Source: Bosea sp. OAE506 (GTDB lineage Bacteria > Pseudomonadota > Alphaproteobacteria > Rhizobiales > Beijerinckiaceae). Taken from it: a stretch of 64,000 nt of DNA. Where the stretch lies: NCBI RefSeq assembly GCF_040546595.1, contig NZ_JBEPOB010000001.1, forward strand, positions 689,501 through 753,500, written 5' to 3'. Shown one piece after another: positions 44,722 to 54,800 of the stretch. The stretch's first letter is position 1. Each line of letters opens with the position of its first letter. The position numbers were made by a program, and so were the translations under genes. The notes beneath the pieces were generated by a model. The model was not told where the DNA came from, did no database searches, and was given only the letters and a program-made list of their open reading frames with translations.

Positions 44722-44734
44722 TTCTTTTAAAGAA
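44722..44734. promoter_or_regulatory. 13-bp palindrome, possible operator
   Basis: TTCTTTTAAAGAA is a perfect palindrome around a central T, immediately upstream (8 bp) of the metNIQ -35 box and about 160 bp before coaBC. AT-rich in a GC-rich context, so a protein-binding site is plausible. No regulator is assigned. Confidence 0.4.
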
Positions 44735-44891
44735 ACGAGCCGGGCGAGAGCCGCGTGTTGCGGAGCCCCGGCAACGGAGAAGATTTTTCTCCATGCGCGC
44801 ATGTTCTCCGCCTCGCACCGTGACGTCGCGGCATGACAGCCCGCCCCGCACGGTGCTAGGACACGACGGCCCCGGTTCAGGAACGCTCGCT

Positions 44892-46167
44892 TTGCCCGCC
44901 TCCCGCTCCATCCTGCTGATCATCGGCGGCGGCATCGCCGCCTACAAATGCCTGGAGCTGATCCGGCGGCTCAAGGATCGCGGCATCGCCACGCGCTGCA
45001 TCCTGACCAAGGCCGGTGAGCAGTTCGTCACGCCGCTGGCAGTGTCCTCGCTCGCCGGCGAGCGCTGCTTCACCGATCTGTTCTCCCTGACGGACGAGGC
45101 CGATATCGGCCATATCGCGCTGTCGCGCTCGACCGACCTGCTGGTGGTTGCGCCCGCCACCGCAGACCTGATCGCCAAGATGGCGAACGGGCTCGCCAAC
45201 GACCTCGCCTCCACGGCGCTGCTGGCGACCGACAAGCGCGTGCTGATCGCGCCGGCCATGAACCCGCGCATGTGGCAGCACCCGGCAACGCGCCGGAACA
45301 TGGCGCAGCTCGAAAAGGACGGCGTGCTCGTCGTCGGCCCCAATTCCGGCGCCATGGCCGAGCGCGGCGAAAGCGGCGTCGGCCGGATGGCGGAGCCCGC
45401 CGAAATCATCACTGCCATCGAGCTCGCTTTGGCCGGCGATGCGGCGAAGCCCCAGCGCGCCATCGGCTTTCTCGGCCGCCTCCCCGGTGCCGCCGACGGG
45501 CCCGGGGCCGCTGGCAGGGCAGCATGTGCTGGTGACATCGGGCCCGACGCATGAGGCGATCGACCCCGTGCGCTATATCGCCAACCGTTCCTCGGGCAAG
45601 CAGGGCCACGCCATCGCGGCGGCGGCGGCAGCAGCGGGCGCGCGCGTCACCCTCGTCTCGGGACCGGTCACCCTGCCCGATCCCGAAGGGGTCGAGACGG
45701 TGCATGTCGAATCGGCCCGCGAGATGCTCGCCGCGGTCGAGGCCGCACTGCCGGCGCAGATCGCGGTCTTCGCGGCCGCCGTCGCCGACTGGCGGGTCGC
45801 GGCGGAAGCACCAGAGAAGATGAAGAAGGATGGCGGCGCGCTGCCGCCGCTCGCACTGATCGAGAACCCCGACATTCTCGCCACGATCGCGCACCGACCC
45901 GAAGGGCGGCCGGCGCTGGTCGTCGGCTTCGCCGCCGAGACGGAGAACGTCGTCGCCCATGCCCAGGCCAAGCTCGCCAGGAAGGGCTGCGACCTGATCG
46001 TCGCCAACGATGTCGGCGGCACCGGCGTGATGGGCGGCGACGCCAACACCGTGCATCTGGTGACTCGGGACGGCATCGAGAGCTGGCCGACGCTGGCCAA
46101 ATCCGAGGTCGCCACGAGGCTCGTCGGCCATCTCGCGCGGCTGGCCGCGGCCCGGCCCAGCGCATGA
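44892..46167 (+). CDS. coaBC: Phosphopantothenoylcysteine decarboxylase / phosphopantothenate-cysteine ligase, frameshifted
   Basis: The decarboxylase (CoaC) half opens at TTG 44892, preceded by AGGAA. It has the flavin motifs [18 protein letters not shown] and the substrate clamp A-P-A-M-N-P-R-M-W. The ligase (CoaB) half, in another frame, has [20 protein letters not shown] and ends at 46167. The frames join in the Pro/Ala/Ser linker if one C is removed from CCCC at 45450-45453. The enzyme makes 4'-phosphopantetheine for coenzyme A and is normally essential and fused. Either the window has an indel here, the cell makes two polypeptides, or ribosomes shift. The 3' end overlaps dut by 4 bp. 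Confidence 0.85.
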
Positions 46168-46670
46168 GCGGACCGGTCGAGGTCGCCTTCCAGCGACTGG
46201 CGCATGCGACGGGACTGCCGCTGCCGGCCTATGAAAGCGCCGGTGCGGCGGGCATGGATCTGCCGGCGGCGCTTGCCGAGGGCGAGGTCCTGACGCTGGC
46301 GCCGGGCGCGCGCACGCTGGTCCCCACCGGCTTCTGCCTGCTTCTTCCCGCGGGCTACGAGGCGCAGGTGCGACCCCGCTCCGGGCTCGCCGCCCGCCAT
46401 GGCGTCACGGTTCTGAACGCGCCGGGCACGGTCGACAGCGACTATCGCGGCGAGATCAAGGTCATCCTGATCAATCACGGACAAGAGCCCTTCCCGATCC
46501 GGCGGGGCGACCGTATCGCGCAGCTCGTCGTTGCGCCGGTCTCGCAGGTCGTCGCGCGCGAGGCGGCCGTTCTGCCCGACACCGAACGCGGCGCGGGTGG
46601 CTTCGGCTCCACCGGCGTCTCCCGCTCCCACCCCCTTCCCGCCTCCCCCCCAGCGGATCATCCGGCATGA
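46164..46670 (+). CDS. dut: Deoxyuridine 5'-triphosphate nucleotidohydrolase (dUTPase)
   Basis: A 168-residue trimeric dUTPase converting dUTP to dUMP and pyrophosphate. All five motifs are visible: A-G-M-D-L (1), R-P-R-S-G-L-A (2), [10 protein letters not shown] (3), R-G-D-R-I-A-Q-L (4) and a C-terminal [10 protein letters not shown] (5). It overlaps coaBC by 4 bp (ATGA) and the next gene by 4 bp. The coaBC-dut pairing is common in alphaproteobacteria. Confidence 0.97.
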   Translation: MSGPVEVAFQRLAHATGLPLPAYESAGAAGMDLPAALAEGEVLTLAPGARTLVPTGFCLLLPAGYEAQVRPRSGLAARHGVTVLNAPGTVDSDYRGEIKVILINHGQEPFPIRRGDRIAQLVVAPVSQVVAREAAVLPDTERGAGGFGSTGVSRSHPLPASPPADHPA

Positions 46671-47119
46671 TGCTTCTTTCCCGGCGCAGCCAGCTCGCCA
46701 TCGCCGCCGTCGTTGACATAGCCCTGCATGCCCGCCCCTCCCCGGTGGCGGCGAAGCTCCTGGCCGCGCGCCACGATCTGCCGCCGCGCCATCTGGAGAC
46801 GCTGCTGCAAGCCCTCGTGCGTGCCGGCATCCTCAAGGGCGTGCGCGGCCCGCGCGGCGGCTACGAACTGGCCCGCGAGCGGCGACGGATCACGGCCGGC
46901 GACATCGCGCGCGCCGCGATGCAGGAGACCGGCGATGACGGCCTTGGACCGGCGCCTCATTCGCGGCTGGTGGACGATGTCATCGGCCCCGAGGTGCAGC
47001 GGGCCTCGCAGGCCTTCCTCGCGGTTCTCGACGACGTCACCATCGAGGAACTCTGCCACCGCGCGCTGGTCGCGGGCAGTCTGCCCACCGCCGAAGCAAG
47101 GGCTGATTTCACGATCTGA
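46667..47119 (+). CDS. Rrf2-family transcriptional regulator
   Basis: A 150-residue Rrf2/IscR-type winged-helix protein. The HTH includes [17 protein letters not shown] and the wing [13 protein letters not shown]. The three-Cys iron-sulfur cluster loop of IscR/NsrR is missing: the only Cys is in E-L-C-H-R-A near the C-terminus. It is therefore more like CymR/CysR, cluster-free regulators of cysteine metabolism. This fits its position 95 bp upstream of cysK. Overlaps dut by 4 bp. Confidence 0.9.
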   Translation: MMLLSRRSQLAIAAVVDIALHARPSPVAAKLLAARHDLPPRHLETLLQALVRAGILKGVRGPRGGYELARERRRITAGDIARAAMQETGDDGLGPAPHSRLVDDVIGPEVQRASQAFLAVLDDVTIEELCHRALVAGSLPTAEARADFTI

Positions 47120-47160
47120 TTTTGTTATTCATCCATTTTATCGACATCGAGTGTGAAATC
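47105..47160. promoter_or_regulatory. Inverted repeat in the cysK promoter region, candidate Rrf2 operator
   Basis: GATTTCAC (47105-47112) and its exact reverse complement GTGAAATC (47153-47160) flank a 40-bp AT-rich core between the Rrf2 gene and cysK. The right copy lies inside the spacer of the predicted cysK promoter, where a bound protein would block RNA polymerase. The left copy is in the last codons of the Rrf2 gene. Confidence 0.45.
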
Positions 47161-47169
47161 TCCTAGTCT
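47141..47169 (+). promoter_or_regulatory. cysK promoter
   Basis: TCGACA (47141-47146) and TAGTCT (47164-47169) with 17-bp spacing, in an AT-rich patch of an otherwise GC-rich gap. Start of transcription would be near 47176, giving a leader of about 40 nt before the cysK ATG, with AGCAGGAG as ribosome site. Confidence 0.55.
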
Positions 47170-47214
47170 CGCGACAACCCGCCGGCCTGCAAGCCGGCGC
47201 AGCAGGAGCATCCG

Positions 47215-48201
<987 letters not shown>

Positions 48202-48235
48202 CGGCCGACCCGTCCGACCTTCCCAAGGACGACGA

Positions 48236-48265
48236 AGGCCCGGCCTGTGCGCCGGGCCTTTTTTT
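48236..48265 (+). terminator. Intrinsic terminator of cysK
   Basis: A 9-bp stem AGGCCCGGC / GCCGGGCCT with a 6-base loop, followed by a run of seven T. Ideal rho-independent structure, 35 bp past the cysK stop and 11 bp before the convergent kinase stop. Confidence 0.93.
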
Positions 48266-48275
48266 GCGCCCGGAC

Positions 48276-49646
48276 TCAGTCGCGCTTGGGGAAATGCAGG
48301 GCGATGCGGGTGCCGGGCCGTGCGGCGCCGGGCGCGAGCGGCGCGGCGGCCATCGTCGCCTGCATGCTGCGCAGCAGGCTGGCGAGAACGGTCTGGCCGA
48401 GGCCCTTGGCCTCGATCTCGGCGGGCATCCCGACGCCGTCATCCTCGACCGTCAGAGCGAGCGCCGGCCCGTCATCGCCCATCGGGGCTTCGAAGCGGAT
48501 GACGATGCGGCCCGGCCTGCCATCGGCGAAAGCGTGCTTGATGGCGTTGGTGACGAGCTCGTTGACGATCACCACGAAGGAGACCGCGTCGCGGCCGGGC
48601 AGGCGGATGTCGTCCATGGCGAGCGCGATCTCGATCGGCCGACCTTCCGCCGCCTTGCCGATCTCGGCCAGCAGATCCTCCATATAGGGGCGGGCTTCGA
48701 TCTCGTCGGTGTCGAGATCGAGGCGCAGGCGGCGCTGCCCGGCAGCGATGGCCTGGATGCGGGACTGCGCCTGCTGGAGTGCGGTGCGGACCGCGGGTTC
48801 CCGGCTCTGCCGGCTCTGGACGCTGAGAAGCGCCGAGACCATGGCGAGGTTGTTGCCGACGCGGTGATTGACGTCCCGCAGCAGGGCCTCGATGCGCAGG
48901 CGCTCGTTCTCGAGCTCGCTCGTCCGCTCGCCGATCAGGCGCTCCAGCTCGGCATTGCTCTCGGCCAGCGAGATGCTCCGCCGCTGACGGATCCGCAATT
49001 GCTGCCAGGCGGCGAAGGCGAGCCCGGCCAGTGCAACGACGATGCCGACGCTGGCGAGCAGGCGACGCCGCTCCTCGTTGCGGTTCAGCGAGACCAGCCG
49101 GACATTCTCGGCATGCTGGATCTGCTGGACGAGGTCGCGCAGGGCGTCCATCGCGCCGATGCCCTTGCCCTGCCGGATCACGGCCAGCGCCTCGGGCTGC
49201 CGGCCGGCCCGCATCAGAGCCACCGTCGAATCCAGTTCGTCGAGCTTGCGCTGCAATTGCTCGCGCAGCGAGGCGACACGCTTCTGCTGATCGGGATCGT
49301 CGGCGACCAGCCGATCGAGCGTCTCCAGCGCGGGCAGGACGGCGCCCCGGCCTTCCGTGAACGGCTGCAGATAGCTCGCCAGCCCCGTCAGCAGATAGCC
49401 GCGCTGGCCGGTCTCGGTGTCGCGCAGATGGCCGAGGAAGCGTTCGGCATGCTCGCGGACGGCAATGGCCCGGCTGACGCGCTCGGCCGTGTTCTGGGCC
49501 TGGAGATTGATCCAGGCCGCCAGCAACACCGCCACGGCGACCACACCGATCGCGACCACGGTCGTGGTGGCAGAGCGCAACCGCGCTCTGAGGGCCGGGA
49601 TCACGGGAATCAAGAAGCGTGTGCGGGGCCTCGCCTGAATCGACAT
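48276..49646 (-). CDS. Membrane sensor histidine kinase, CHASE3 plus HisKA_2/HWE-type
   Basis: A 456-residue sensor kinase. Transmembrane helices at about 28-50 and 197-218 bracket a periplasmic CHASE3 domain (T-E-T-G-Q-R-G-Y-L-L-T-G). A coiled segment leads to the phosphoacceptor R-D-V-N-H-R-V-G-N-N-L-A-M-V-S-A-L-L, the HisKA_2 signature of HWE-like kinases. The HATPase has I-V-N-E-L-V-T-N-A-I-K-H-A-F and V-E-D-D-G-V-G-M. It lacks a classical HisKA dimerisation box. No response regulator is adjacent, so partner unknown. In this order such kinases often feed general stress control (inference). Confidence 0.88.
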   Translation of the reverse strand: MSIQARPRTRFLIPVIPALRARLRSATTTVVAIGVVAVAVLLAAWINLQAQNTAERVSRAIAVREHAERFLGHLRDTETGQRGYLLTGLASYLQPFTEGRGAVLPALETLDRLVADDPDQQKRVASLREQLQRKLDELDSTVALMRAGRQPEALAVIRQGKGIGAMDALRDLVQQIQHAENVRLVSLNRNEERRRLLASVGIVVALAGLAFAAWQQLRIRQRRSISLAESNAELERLIGERTSELENERLRIEALLRDVNHRVGNNLAMVSALLSVQSRQSREPAVRTALQQAQSRIQAIAAGQRRLRLDLDTDEIEARPYMEDLLAEIGKAAEGRPIEIALAMDDIRLPGRDAVSFVVIVNELVTNAIKHAFADGRPGRIVIRFEAPMGDDGPALALTVEDDGVGMPAEIEAKGLGQTVLASLLRSMQATMAAAPLAPGAARPGTRIALHFPKRD

Positions 49647-49704
49647 ACGCTCCGTCTTAGCGGGCAGGACCCGGCAGCCCTACATCAAATGACATGCGGG
49701 CCGC

Positions 49705-50142
49705 TCAGGCGTCGCCGGCCTCGTCATCGCCGCCGGTGAAGAACTGCCGCCCGAGCAGGGCGCCGAGCACGACGACACCGCCGACGAGCGCCACGCGCAG
49801 ACCCTTCTTCGACGTCAGCCCGGAGCCGAGCAGCTTGGCAGCCAGAGGTGCCGCGACGAGGGCGGTGGCCGCCATCGGGCGTGCCGGCCGCGGGCGGTTC
49901 TTCACATAGAAGCCGATCGCGATCGCCAGAAGCCCCGCCACGAACAATCCGCCCGCCACGAAGAGGCTGGCCTCGACCGAGCCGTAGCGCAGGGCCAGGG
50001 CCGTGTGCAGGGCGGCGACCAGATAGCCGCCGGCGCAGAGCATGAGGAGGACGCCGAACCCGAGGAGGACGGCGACCGTGACGTTACGACGGACCGCGCC
50101 GGAGATTTCTCCGGCGATATAGGCCCCGATGCCCCCGAGCAT
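49705..50142 (-). CDS. Phage-holin-superfamily-like (YqjE/Holin-X type) membrane protein
   Basis: A 145-residue protein with transmembrane helices at about 23-50, 58-84 and 112-130. It pairs with the DUF883 gene four bases upstream on the same strand, the YqjD-YqjE-like arrangement. Relatives are annotated as phage holin family, but here there is no phage context, so it is a cell-envelope protein of unknown role. The C-terminus is acidic. Confidence 0.72.
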   Translation of the reverse strand: MLGGIGAYIAGEISGAVRRNVTVAVLLGFGVLLMLCAGGYLVAALHTALALRYGSVEASLFVAGGLFVAGLLAIAIGFYVKNRPRPARPMAATALVAAPLAAKLLGSGLTSKKGLRVALVGGVVVLGALLGRQFFTGGDDEAGDA

Positions 50143-50146
50143 GACG

Positions 50147-50518
50147 TCAGCGCGCCGAGAGGAAGCCGACGAACAGGCCGACAGCGGCGGCCAGCCCGAG
50201 CGCGCGCAGCGGACGCTCGCGGATTTCCTCCTCGATCAGGCGCTGGAGTTCGGTGGCCTGCTCCTTGGCGACGTCGGCCATGCGGTCGGTGTCGACGCCG
50301 ACCGAGCGGAGCTTCTCGCCGACGGTTGCGACGAGATCCTCGGCCCCGCGGGTCAGGCTCTCCTCGATGGCGCCGGCCTCGCGCTTGACCTTGGTGGCCG
50401 CGGAGCGGGCCTCGCCGGCGATATCCTCGGCGCCGGCGACGACCTCGTCCTTGACGCGCTGGGCGGAGGCGGCGGCCTGGCGCTTAGCGGAAGTGGTGGT
50501 GTTGGCCATGTCGCTCAT
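50147..50518 (-). CDS. DUF883 (ElaB/YqjD-like) protein, ribosome/membrane-associated type
   Basis: A 123-residue mainly helical, charged protein with a C-terminal membrane anchor R-P-L-R-A-L-G-L-A-A-A-V-G-L-F-V-G-F. ElaB/YqjD relatives bind ribosomes at the membrane in stationary phase. I start at ATG 50518 with AGGACAGG upstream; ATG 50509 is possible. Four bases separate it from the YqjE-like gene. Confidence 0.8.
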   Translation of the reverse strand: MSDMANTTTSAKRQAAASAQRVKDEVVAGAEDIAGEARSAATKVKREAGAIEESLTRGAEDLVATVGEKLRSVGVDTDRMADVAKEQATELQRLIEEEIRERPLRALGLAAAVGLFVGFLSAR

Positions 50519-50636
50519 CCTGTCCTTGCCTTGTTCTCTGTGATCGATCGCGCATGCAGCGGGCAGCGCCGCCCGGCGTCGGACCGTTCGATATCCGGCC
50601 CAACGCAGAGGCTGCCCCGGTGTTCCCTGCCGCCGA

Positions 50637-51758
50637 TCAGGCGGGAGCCGGTGCCTGCTCCTCGGCCTGGGCGGCGCGATAGCGGGCGAACTCTTCCTGC
50701 GCCACCATGGCGACGAGCAGGATCGGAGTCGAGAGGACCGCACCGACCGGGCCCCAGAGCCAGAGCCAGAAGATGAAGCCGATGAAGACGAGGAAGGGCG
50801 ACACCGTCAGCCGGCTGCCGACGTAGACCGGCGTGATCGCATTGCCCTCGATCAGGTGGATGACGAAATAGGCCGCCGCCGGCCACAGCGCCGCCAGCAC
50901 GGAGGGGGCGTCGATCAGCGCGCCTGCGAAGATCGTGACGGTGACGATGATGGGGCCGATGAAGGCGAGATAGTTGAGGACGAAGGCCAGCGCCCCCCAG
51001 AAGACGGGGTAGGGCAGCCCCGCCAGCCAGGCGATGCCCATGGTCAGCAGGCCCATGCCGAGATTGATCAGCGTCACCAGCGCGAAATAGCGCGCGACGC
51101 GGGATTCGATCTCCTGGAAAAAAGCGCCGGCGGATTTCCGGGCACCGCGGCCGAGGCAGAGCCGCAGCGCACGGGCCTTGAGATGGCGGCGGGTGGCCAG
51201 CCAGAAATACACCGTCGCGACGAAGATCAGCATGCCGCCGGCGATGGCCGAGGAGGACATGGCGAGGTCGAGCAGCGGGTTGCCCTGCGAGACGCTGAGT
51301 TCGTCGCCGCTTTTGCCCATCAGCGAGCCGATCGCGGCCTTGGCATCGTCCATCATGACGAAGATGCCGGCGAGCTTGGTCTTGAGCGCCGCGACCATGG
51401 CGGGCCCCTGGTCACTCCAGCCGGCGACGGGCACGGCCAGTACCATGATGGCGGAGACGATCACCGACAGGAAGGCGAGCACCACGATGGCCGCCGCCAG
51501 ATGCTGCGGCACGCTGCGGCGCACGAGCGCGTCCACCGCCGGCCCGAGAACCAGTCCGAAGATGATGCCTGCCGTGATCGGCAGAGCGATGACCTTGGTG
51601 AGATAGAGCGCCGCGGTGGCGAGGATGACGAAGATGCCGATGATCGTGTAGCGGACGATGAGATCGTGCTCGGACGGCGTAACGTCCTCGTTGAGATCCT
51701 CGACCTCCGGTTCCGCCATATAGCGCGGGAACGGCTTCCAGGCAGATGTCGTGAGCAT
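50637..51758 (-). CDS. AI-2E family transporter
   Basis: A 373-residue polytopic protein of the AI-2E/YdiK/PerM family with eight predicted helices. Characteristic C-terminal motifs are G-P-I-I-V-T, H-L-I-E-G-N-A-I-T-P and P-F-L-V-F-I-G-F-I-F-W-L-W-L-W-G-P-V-G. Members export or leak autoinducer-2, Na+ or small organics; the true substrate is not shown by sequence. The start is ATG 51758; the longer frame from 51872 is Arg-rich and overlaps polA. Confidence 0.88.
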   Translation of the reverse strand: MLTTSAWKPFPRYMAEPEVEDLNEDVTPSEHDLIVRYTIIGIFVILATAALYLTKVIALPITAGIIFGLVLGPAVDALVRRSVPQHLAAAIVVLAFLSVIVSAIMVLAVPVAGWSDQGPAMVAALKTKLAGIFVMMDDAKAAIGSLMGKSGDELSVSQGNPLLDLAMSSSAIAGGMLIFVATVYFWLATRRHLKARALRLCLGRGARKSAGAFFQEIESRVARYFALVTLINLGMGLLTMGIAWLAGLPYPVFWGALAFVLNYLAFIGPIIVTVTIFAGALIDAPSVLAALWPAAAYFVIHLIEGNAITPVYVGSRLTVSPFLVFIGFIFWLWLWGPVGAVLSTPILLVAMVAQEEFARYRAAQAEEQAPAPA

Positions 51759-51834
51759 GACTTCGGTTCCGACGCGCGGCTGCGCCCCCCGGCGCGTGCG
51801 CAGTCTCAACGTCAGTTCGCCGGGGAAGGTTCCG

Positions 51835-54800
51835 TCAGTGGGCCTCGTCCCAGTTGCCCGCCGCGCGGGCATCGACCTGCAGCGGAACCCGCAGCTGAAC
51901 CGCCGGATGCGGTGCCTCGACCATGACCTTGGTGATCACCGGCAGCGCCGCCTCGACCTGCGCGTCGGGCACCTCGAAGACGAGTTCGTCATGCACCTGC
52001 AGCAGCATGCGAACATCGAGCCGGGCCGCCGCCAGCGCGTCCTCCATGCGGATCATGGCGCGGCGGATGATGTCGGCCGCCGAGCCCTGGATTGGCGCGT
52101 TGATCGCCTGGCGCTCGACGAAGGCGCGCTCGGAGGGGTTCTTCGAGGCCACCGCCGGGAAGTGGCAGATCCGCCCGAAGATGGTCTCGACATGGCCGTT
52201 GGCGCGCACGAAGGTCTTGGTCTGCTCCATGTAGTCGCGAATGCCGGGGAAGCGCTCGAAATACTTGCGGATATAGGCGCTCGCCTCCTCGCGACCGATG
52301 CCGAGCTGGTTGGCGAGGCCAAAGGCCGAGATGCCGTAGATGATGCCGAAATTGATCGCCTTGGCGCGGCGGCGGACCTCGCTCGGCATGCCCTGCACGG
52401 GCACGCCGAACATCTCGGATGCCGTCATCGCGTGGATGTCGATGCCATCCGCGAAGGCCTGCCGCAGCTGCGGGATCTCGGCGATGTGGGCGAGCAGGCG
52501 CAGCTCGATCTGGCTGTAATCGGCCGAGACGAGCTTGTAGCCCTTCTCCGCGACGAAGGCCGTGCGGATCTTGCGGCCGGCCTCGGTGCGGATCGGAATG
52601 TTCTGCAGATTGGGCTCGGAGGAGGAAAGCCGGCCGGTCGTCGTCGCCGCCAGCGCGAAGGAGGTGTGCACGCGCTGCGTCTGCGGGTTCACATAGGCCG
52701 GCAGCGAGTCGGTATAGGTCGATTTCAGCTTGGAGAGCTGGCGCCATTCCAGAATCTTGGAGGGCAGCGGGTGGCCCTGCTCGGCCAGTTCCTCGAGCAC
52801 GCCGGCGCCGGTCGCCCATTGGCCGGTCGCGGTCTTCTTGGCGCCCGATAGCCCCATCTTGCCGAAGAGGATGTCGCCAAGCTGCTTGGGTGAGCCGATC
52901 GTGAATTTCTCGCCCGCGATCTCGTAGATCTCGTCCTCCAGCCGCGCCAGCGACTGGGCGAAATCGCCCGAGAGGCGCGACAGGATCTGCCGGTCGATCG
53001 AGATGCCATGCGCCTCCATGCGGGCGAGCACGGCGATCAGCGGGCGCTCCAGCGTCTCGTAGACGGTGGTGCGGCCTTCTGCGGCGAGGCGCGGCTTCAG
53101 GGTGCGCCAGAGCCGCAGCGTGACGTCGGCATCCTCCGCAGCGTAGTCCGTCGCCTTGTCGAGCGCGACCTTGTCGAAGGTGACCTGCGCCTTCCCCGTC
53201 CCGGCCACCTGCCCGAAGGTGATCGTCTCATGGCCGAGATGCAGCTCGGAGAGGCGGTCCATGCCGTGGCTGTTGTTGCCCGCATCGAGCGCATAGGAGA
53301 TCAGCATCGTGTCGTCGATGGGGGCGACGTCGACGCCGTAGCGCTTGAGCAAAACGAGATCGTATTTGAGGTTCTGGCCGATCTTGACCACGCCGGGGTC
53401 GGTTAGCAGCGGCTTCAGCGCCGCCAGCGCCTGATCCAGCGGGATCTGCCCTTCCAGCATGCCGCCGCCGAAGAGATCCGTGCCGCCGCGATGCTGCAGG
53501 GGGATGTAGCAGGCCTTGCCGGGCGCGACGGCCAGCGAAATGCCGACGAGATCGGCCTGCATCGGATCGATCGCGCTGGTTTCGGTATCGATCGCGACAT
53601 GGCCGGCTTCAAAGGCTGCAGCGACCCAGCGCTCCAGCGAAGCGAGATCGCGAACGCAGTCATAGCCCGTGCGGTCGATCTTGGCCGCCAGCGCCTCGCC
53701 CTTGCGGGCGGCGGCGAGATCGGCCGGCTTCAACCAGCCCTCGCCTCCGGTGGTGGAGACCGGCTGGGTCACGGCCGCCCGGGCCATCTCGGCAACCGAC
53801 GGGGCCTCCCCGGCTGCATCGGCACCGACATGGAGCGCCTTGAGCTCGGCCGCGCGCGTGCCGCCCGGCGCCAGATCGGCATCGGCGTCGATCGCGGCGA
53901 CATCGGCCTCATAGGCTTCGCCGACGCGCTTGGTGATGGTGGTGAACTCCATCGCCTTGAGGAAGGCGACGAGCCGGACGGGATCGGGCTGGCCGAGCGT
54001 CAGGTCTTCGAGCGGCGTCTCGACCACGACATCGTCGACCAGCGAGACGAGCTTGTGGGAGATGCGGATCTTCTCGACAATCTCGGGATTGGTCAGGGTC
54101 TCCCGGCGCTTGGGCTGCTTGATCTCGCCGGCGCGGGCCAGCAGCGTGTCAAGATCGCCATATTCGCCGATGAGCTGGGCCGCGGTCTTGATGCCGATGC
54201 CGGGCGCGCCGGGGACATTGTCGGTGGCGTCGCCGGCCAGCGCCTGAACGTCGGTGACCTTGTCCGGCATGACGCCGAAATACTCGACGACCTCTGGCTC
54301 GCCGATCCTGCGCTCGGCGCGGAAGCCCGCACCCTTCTTGGCGTCGCCGGAGGCGGGGTCGTACATCGCCACGCCCGGACGGACGAGCTGCATCAGATCC
54401 TTGTCGGCCGAGACGATCAGCACGTCGGCGCCGGCCTCGCGCGCCTGTTTTGCATAGGTCGCGATCAGGTCGTCGGCCTCGTAGACATCCTGCTCGACCG
54501 GCAGCAACCCGAAGGCGCGCACCGCCTCGCGCATCAGCGGAAACTGCGGGATCAGGTCCGGCGGCGGGTCCGAGCGATTGCCCTTGTAGGCGGGGTAGAT
54601 CGCCTTGCGGAAGGAGTTCTCGGACTTGTCGAAGACAATGGCGAGGTGGGTCGGGCGGACCCCGAGCACGCCCTCGCGCACGAACTGGAAGAGCTTGGTG
54701 GCGAAAAGCCGCACCGCGCCGGAGGGCAGACCGTCCGAGCGGACATTGTATTTCCGGTCCTGGTTGATCGACTGGAAATAGGCCCGGAAGATGAAGTTGG

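Noticed and set aside
44793..44891. Longer coaBC N-terminus from ATG 44793
   Set aside because: The extra 33 residues are Arg/Pro/Ser-rich and not typical of CoaC; TTG 44892 has a ribosome site and starts right at the flavoprotein fold.
49705..50142. Phage holin
   Set aside because: The family label is from a superfamily; the neighbour is a YqjD-like gene and there are no phage genes nearby.
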